From positions 60,439 to 124,438 of the forward strand of contig CAMDDO010000003.1 of NCBI GenBank assembly GCA_945892755.1: DNA of 64,000 nucleotides. The letters are read 5' to 3'. The notes beneath the pieces are model-generated. The model had not been told where the DNA came from. It did no database searches and saw only the letters and a list, made by a program, of their open reading frames with translations. Shown in pieces: positions 60,692-64,000 of the stretch; the first letter of the stretch is position 1, and every line of letters starts with the position of its first letter. The position numbers were made by a program, and so were the translations under genes. This DNA comes from Rhizobium sp. Q54 (GTDB lineage: Bacteria; Pseudomonadota; Alphaproteobacteria; UBA828).

Positions 60692-60715
60692 CGGGACGGA
60701 CCCCTGTCCGTCCCG
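60692..60715 (-). promoter_or_regulatory. Hairpin in the rpsU leader
   Basis: CGGGACGGAC (60692-60701) and GTCCGTCCCG (60706-60715) form a 10-bp perfect stem with a four-base loop. It lies within the predicted rpsU 5' untranslated region, beginning about seven bases after the likely transcription start and ending 36 bases before the start codon. It may stabilise the mRNA or serve in translational control of S21. Confidence 0.55.
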
Positions 60716-60728
60716 TCGCGGGGCGGCT

Positions 60729-60757
60729 TCTATAGCACGGGGGCCTAGCCCTGTGAA
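60729..60757 (-). promoter_or_regulatory. Putative rpsU promoter
   Basis: On the minus strand TTCACA (60757-60752) and TATAGA (60734-60729) are separated by exactly 17 bp, a good sigma70-type match. Transcription would start near 60722, giving a leader of about 65 bases that contains the hairpin at 60692-60715. Confidence 0.6.
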
Positions 60758-60809
60758 GCGCGGCAGGAGCCTGCTTTACCCCAAGCCTTAGCGCCGGCAT
60801 AGTTAAGAA

Positions 60810-61352
60810 ATGGCGATTCTGAAAATAGCCCGGGCCGGGCATCCGGTGCTGAAACGGCGCGCCGACCCGGTCAAGAACCCCAAGGCGCCCGAGATCCGCC
60901 AATTGATCGCGGACATGCTCGAAACCCTGGCGGACGCCAATGGCGCCGGTCTGGCCGCACCCCAGGTCCATGTGCCGCTCCGGGTGGTGATCTTTCATGT
61001 GCCCGAGGCGCGCGCCAAGGAGGCCGATGGCGAGGCCGCCGAGGGCCAGCCGCTTACCATCCTGATCAACCCCGAGATCGAGCCCTTGAGCGATGCGCGG
61101 GAAAGCGGCCTGGAGGCCTGCCTCTCGGTCCCCGGCCTCGCCGGGCTGGTGCCGCGCTACAGCCATATTCGCTATCGGGGCGTGGACCATGAGGGCCGGC
61201 CGATCGAGCGCGAGGCGAAGGGCTTCCACGCCCGCGTGGTGCAGCACGAATGCGACCATCTCGACGGCATCCTCTATCCGATGCGCATGGAAGACCTCTC
61301 GACGCTCGGCTTCACCTCGGAGCTTGGCCATGAGAGGGTCGAGGAATCATGA
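60810..61352 (+). CDS. def: Peptide deformylase
   Basis: Def removes the formyl group from nascent N-terminal methionine. The 180-residue enzyme has motif 1 GAGLAAPQ (45-52), motif 2 EACLSVPG with metal ligand Cys104 (Gly of EGCLS is Ala here), and motif 3 QHECDHLDG with His146 and His150. The Ala in motif 2 is also found in some functional relatives. Its stop overlaps the ATG of the COQ9 gene, so they are coupled. It is divergent from rpsU, linking two translation genes. Confidence 0.94.
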   Translation: MAILKIARAGHPVLKRRADPVKNPKAPEIRQLIADMLETLADANGAGLAAPQVHVPLRVVIFHVPEARAKEADGEAAEGQPLTILINPEIEPLSDARESGLEACLSVPGLAGLVPRYSHIRYRGVDHEGRPIEREAKGFHARVVQHECDHLDGILYPMRMEDLSTLGFTSELGHERVEES

Positions 61353-62089
61353 TGGCCCCCTTCTCTCGCCCGCTAGAGCCCAACGAGGAACGCGATCGAC
61401 TGCTTGACGCGACGCTCGCCCATGTGCCGTTCGACGGCTGGAGCGACAAGGCGCTGCTCGCGGGCGCCAAGGACTTGGGCCTTGACCCGGAGGTGGCACG
61501 ACGCGCCTTCCCGGGCGGCGCGCTCGATCTGATCGGCTATCATTCGGCGCGCGCCGATCGGCGCATGAGCGAGGCGGCGGCCGCGCTCGATCTCGCCGCG
61601 CTCGGCGTGCGCCAGCGCATCGCCGCCCTCCTCCGCGCGCGCTTCGAAGCCAATGCCGACGCGCGCGAGGCGATTCGTGCCGCGATGGCTGTGCTTGCTT
61701 TGCCGCCCAATCTGCCGATCGCGCTCACGCTCCTTTACCGCACCGTCGATGCGACCTGGTGGGCGGCGGGCGATGCCTCGACGACCTTCAGCTTCTATAC
61801 CAAGCGTCTCTTGCTCGCGGGCGTCTATCTGACGACGTTGAATTTCTGGCTTGGCGACCGCTCCGAGGGCTGCGCCGAGACTTGGGCGTTTCTCGAGCGC
61901 AGGCTCGCCGACGTGATGCGGATTCAAAAAGCGCGCGGCCGCCTCGATGGCGCGCTGCCCGATATCCCCGAGCTGTTCCGCGCCTTCCGCCACGCGACCG
62001 GCGCGCGCCGCCCGTCGCGCCGGCGCGAATGGCCAAGCGCCGACAACCAAACGGGCGAGAAACCGCCACCATCGAATCCGGAGCGCTGA
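61349..62089 (+). CDS. COQ9 family protein, ubiquinone biosynthesis accessory
   Basis: A 246-residue helical protein with the COQ9 pattern [32 protein letters not shown] near the N-terminus and the C-terminal lipid-binding helix region [29 protein letters not shown]. In mitochondria and Alphaproteobacteria COQ9 supports COQ7-type hydroxylation in ubiquinone synthesis. The C-terminal tail is basic and disordered. ATG 61349 overlaps the def stop. It is one of the clearest alphaproteobacterial markers in the window. Confidence 0.93.
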   Translation: MMAPFSRPLEPNEERDRLLDATLAHVPFDGWSDKALLAGAKDLGLDPEVARRAFPGGALDLIGYHSARADRRMSEAAAALDLAALGVRQRIAALLRARFEANADAREAIRAAMAVLALPPNLPIALTLLYRTVDATWWAAGDASTTFSFYTKRLLLAGVYLTTLNFWLGDRSEGCAETWAFLERRLADVMRIQKARGRLDGALPDIPELFRAFRHATGARRPSRRREWPSADNQTGEKPPPSNPER

Positions 62090-62094
62090 GCGAC

Positions 62095-62147
62095 GCGCGC
62101 TATCGGCGCGCGCGTCTCTTCTATTGCGCGCGCTATCGGCGCGCGCG
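62095..62147. repeat. Direct repeat of a GC-rich hairpin unit between COQ9 and the toxin gene
   Basis: GCGCGCTATCGGCGCGCGCG occurs at 62095-62114 and again at 62128-62147, a 33-base period. Each copy can fold as GCGCGC-TATCG-GCGCGC. The second copy overlaps the last codons of the convergent MazF-like gene, so that protein's C-terminus (LRRARR) is partly encoded by the repeat. The pair may serve as a bidirectional terminator. Confidence 0.5.
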
Positions 62148-62483
62148 GCGTAGGCCGAGGCTGATGATGAGCGCGCGGTCGACCAGCGCCATGGTCTCCG
62201 CCGAGAGCGCGCCGAGGCATTTCCCCAGCCGCCGCTTGTCGACCGAGCGAAGCTGATTGAGCACGATAACGGACAGCGCCGTCAGCCCGCCCTCGGGGGG
62301 CTGGACGAGGACTTCCGTCGGGTAGAGCCTGTCGTCGATCCGCGAGGTGATGGCCGCGACGATCGTGATCGAGCTACGGGCATTTGTCGCGTCGTTCTGG
62401 ACAATCACCGCGGGGCGCGTCTTCCGAATCTCCGCGCCCTCACCGGGATCGAAGCGCACAAGATAAACCTCACCGCGCCGCAC
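62133..62483 (-). CDS. MazF/PemK family toxin
   Basis: A 116-residue toxin of the CcdB/MazF fold: MRRGEVYLVRFDPGEGAEIRKTRPAVIVQND, ITIVAAITSRIDDRLYPTEVLV and SVIVLNQLRSVDKRRLGKCLG are typical. Members are sequence-specific mRNA endoribonucleases. The key Arg and Thr/Ser positions of MazF are present in KTRPAVIV and TSRIDD. It overlaps its antitoxin gene by 14 bases. It is convergent with the COQ9 gene. Confidence 0.9.
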   Translation of the reverse strand: MRRGEVYLVRFDPGEGAEIRKTRPAVIVQNDATNARSSITIVAAITSRIDDRLYPTEVLVQPPEGGLTALSVIVLNQLRSVDKRRLGKCLGALSAETMALVDRALIISLGLRRARR

Positions 62484-62769
62484 GGCGCTTCTCGACTTTC
62501 TTTTCGCGCTTCCTCTCGACTTTCTCTACGAACTCATCGCCCCAGCCGTCGACGTCCAGGGCCTCCCATTCCTTGACGATCGCAAGGTCCCGCGCCGCGT
62601 GCACTTCCGCACCCTCGGCGAGCAATCGATCGATTTCGGCGTCCTCGGCCCGCTCAATGGCATCCATGACGGCTTGCTCGATGAACCGACTGCGCGCGCG
62701 CTGCCCGGCGTGGCGATCGAGAGCCGCGAGCGCCTCGTCGGACAGGCTCACATTGATCCGGCGCTGCAC
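62470..62769 (-). CDS. Ribbon-helix-helix antitoxin of the MazF-like pair
   Basis: A 99-residue protein with an N-terminal RHH DNA-binding domain (RRINVSLSDEALAALDRHAGQRARSRFIEQAV, in two parts) and a charged C-terminus (VEKVERKREKKVEKRRAAR) suited to cover the toxin. It would repress its own promoter and neutralise the ribonuclease. The start ATG 62769 follows a short AT-richer leader. The overlap with the toxin, antitoxin first, is the standard order. Confidence 0.87.
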   Translation of the reverse strand: MQRRINVSLSDEALAALDRHAGQRARSRFIEQAVMDAIERAEDAEIDRLLAEGAEVHAARDLAIVKEWEALDVDGWGDEFVEKVERKREKKVEKRRAAR

Positions 62770-62849
62770 GGCTTATCCCTCCAGATACACACACGGTTAT
62801 ACACACTAGCATTGTGCCTGGAGCGGTCAAGACCGCGGGGCGTCGGCCG

Positions 62850-63956
62850 TCAGTTCTGGCCCTGCCGGCCCGTGCGCGGCTTAATCCACGTCACGTGGCC
62901 CATCTTGCGGCCCGGCCGCGCCTCGGCCTTGCCGTAGAGGTGTACATGCGCGCCGGGGTCGGCGAGCAAAGCCGGCCAACGCGCGGCATCATCGCCGATC
63001 AGATTTTTCATCACGGCGTCCGAATGGCGCTCGGGGCCGCCGAGCGGCAGGCCGCACACGGCGCGAATGTGTTGCTCGAACTGGCTCGCGCCGCAGGCGT
63101 CGATCGTCCAATGGCCGGAATTGTGCACGCGCGGCGCGAGCTCGTTCATCAGGAGCGCGCCACCCTTGGTCACGAACAGCTCGATGCAGAGCACGCCGAC
63201 ATGGTCGAGCGCCTGCGCCACGCGCGCGGCCAGCGCCTCCGCGTCGCGCGCGAGCGCGGGCGAAATCGGCGCCGGCGCGGTTGTCATGTCGAGAATGCCG
63301 GCCTGGTGACGGTTCTCGACCGGCACATAACACGCGGTCGCGCCATCAGCCGCGCGCGCGACCACGACCGAAATCTCGCGCTCGAAATCTACGCGCGCTT
63401 CAAGAATAGCCGGCGCCTTGCCGATGGTTGTCCATGCGGCGTCGAGATCGCGCGCGTCATCGATCACCGCTTGGCCCTTGCCGTCATAGCCGAGCCGGCG
63501 CGTCTTCAGGATCGCGGGCGGAGCGATCCGCGCGATCGCCGCCTTTAAGCCGTCCGCATCATCGACCGCGACGAACGCCGCGGTGCCGATGCCGAGCGCG
63601 TTGGCGAAGCTCTTTTCATTGAGGCGGTCCTGGGCGACCTCAAGCGAACGCGCGCCGGGGCGCACCGGAACCAGGGGATCGAGCAGGCGCACGGTCTCGA
63701 CCGGAACGTTCTCGAATTCATAGGTGACGACCGAGACAGCGGCGGCGAAGGCGCGGAGCGCCGCTGCGTCGGCATAGGCCGCGCGCGTCGCCGCCGCGCT
63801 CACTTGCGCGGCCGGCTGGTCGGCCTCGGGCGCGAAGATGTGGCAGCGATAGCCGAGCCTGGCGGCAGCCTGAGCGAGCATGCGTCCAAGCTGACCGCCG
63901 CCCAGTATGCCGATGGTCGCGCCCGGCGCGATGACCTCGGCGTGCGCCACGCTCAA
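62850..63956 (-). CDS. purK: 5-(carboxyamino)imidazole ribonucleotide synthase
   Basis: PurK is an ATP-grasp enzyme that carboxylates AIR with bicarbonate in purine synthesis. The 368-residue product shows TIGILGGGQLGRMLAQAA, VVTYEFENVP, LKTRRLGYDGKGQ, ELFVTKGGALLMNELAPRVHNSGHWTIDAC and GHVTWIKP. The start is TTG 63956 overlapping the TGA of purE, or GTG 63950 two codons later. The pairing with purE is the normal operon. Confidence 0.95.
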   Translation of the reverse strand: MSVAHAEVIAPGATIGILGGGQLGRMLAQAAARLGYRCHIFAPEADQPAAQVSAAATRAAYADAAALRAFAAAVSVVTYEFENVPVETVRLLDPLVPVRPGARSLEVAQDRLNEKSFANALGIGTAAFVAVDDADGLKAAIARIAPPAILKTRRLGYDGKGQAVIDDARDLDAAWTTIGKAPAILEARVDFEREISVVVARAADGATACYVPVENRHQAGILDMTTAPAPISPALARDAEALAARVAQALDHVGVLCIELFVTKGGALLMNELAPRVHNSGHWTIDACGASQFEQHIRAVCGLPLGGPERHSDAVMKNLIGDDAARWPALLADPGAHVHLYGKAEARPGRKMGHVTWIKPRTGRQGQN

Positions 63957-64000
63957 GTCTCGTCGCGCGGCTCGTGCGCGACCGCATCGGTCTGCCGCGC
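63953..64000 (-). CDS. purE: 5-(carboxyamino)imidazole ribonucleotide mutase, C-terminal end only
   Basis: The last 15 codons of a gene running off the window read RQTDAVAHEPRDET before TGA 63955-63953. This matches the polar C-terminal tail of PurE proteins, and the position directly upstream of purK, with an overlapping stop/start, supports it. The catalytic part lies outside the window, so nothing more can be said. Confidence 0.7.
   Translation of the reverse strand, partial: ARQTDAVAHEPRDET

Noticed and set aside
60657..61331. Upstream extension of the rpsU frame to 292 codons
   Set aside because: The extra residues lie antisense to def and show no homology; S21 is a 67-residue protein and starts at TTG 60656.

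Overview
The window is high-GC, densely packed bacterial chromosome that reads as an alphaproteobacterium, most likely a Rhodospirillales-like or uncultured environmental lineage. Supporting signs are a COQ9 homologue, an NDUFAF5/BioC-like methyltransferase, a CobS/CobT pair beside a J-domain protein and BolA, argJ next to mutT, and the xerD - aroK - aroB - corC gene order. No rRNA, tRNA, CRISPR array, integrase or insertion sequence was recognised. ORFs on the opposite strand of secA, hyuA/hyuB and many other genes are high-GC shadows and are left out.

Layout. 1-24 kb is mostly housekeeping: a transglutaminase-like gene broken by one in-frame TGA, a nitrilase-family amidase/glutaredoxin/ComF cluster, a methyltransferase, argJ-mutT, a parvulin divergent from secA, a membrane protein plus secreted serine protease pair, an SMP-30 protein, a cation efflux protein, accA, xerD, aroK-aroB-corC, an AEC transporter, pyrD, and convergent speE and speD. 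24.8-28.8 kb holds rRNA methyltransferases, an alpha/beta hydrolase and small enzymes. 28.3-38.4 kb is a long minus-strand catabolic and transport region: AhpD-like, acetoacetate-decarboxylase-like, an unknown protein, a sugar-type ABC transporter with two permeases fused in one chain, cupin, SDR, PxpA/LamB-YcsF and an MDR oxidoreductase. 38.5-44.8 kb runs on the plus strand: a TrpD2-like protein, a TetR regulator with a clear operator and promoter, then a HyuA/HyuB pair. The C-terminal zinc-ribbon-like tail of HyuB hints at an ATP-dependent carboxylase.

45.3-52.0 kb is the most distinctive part: a compact, translationally coupled coenzyme F420 operon (cofG, cofH, cofD, cofC, cofE, npdG) with a divergent luciferase-like, putatively F420-dependent oxidoreductase. 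Together these would make the deazaflavin chromophore, attach the phospholactyl-type side chain, add glutamate, reduce F420 with NADPH and use F420H2. 52.1-64 kb returns to general genes: DUF2889, bolA, J-domain protein, cobS-cobT, a DNA methyltransferase with an AT-rich central segment and a nuclease-like C-terminus, dienelactone hydrolase, an esterase-like phytase-family protein, rpsU with a leader hairpin, def-COQ9, a MazF/RHH toxin-antitoxin pair, purK and the tail of purE.

All functions are assigned by motif and family recognition from the translated sequence. No database search or structure prediction was run. Promoter and operator calls rest on consensus matches and symmetry only.
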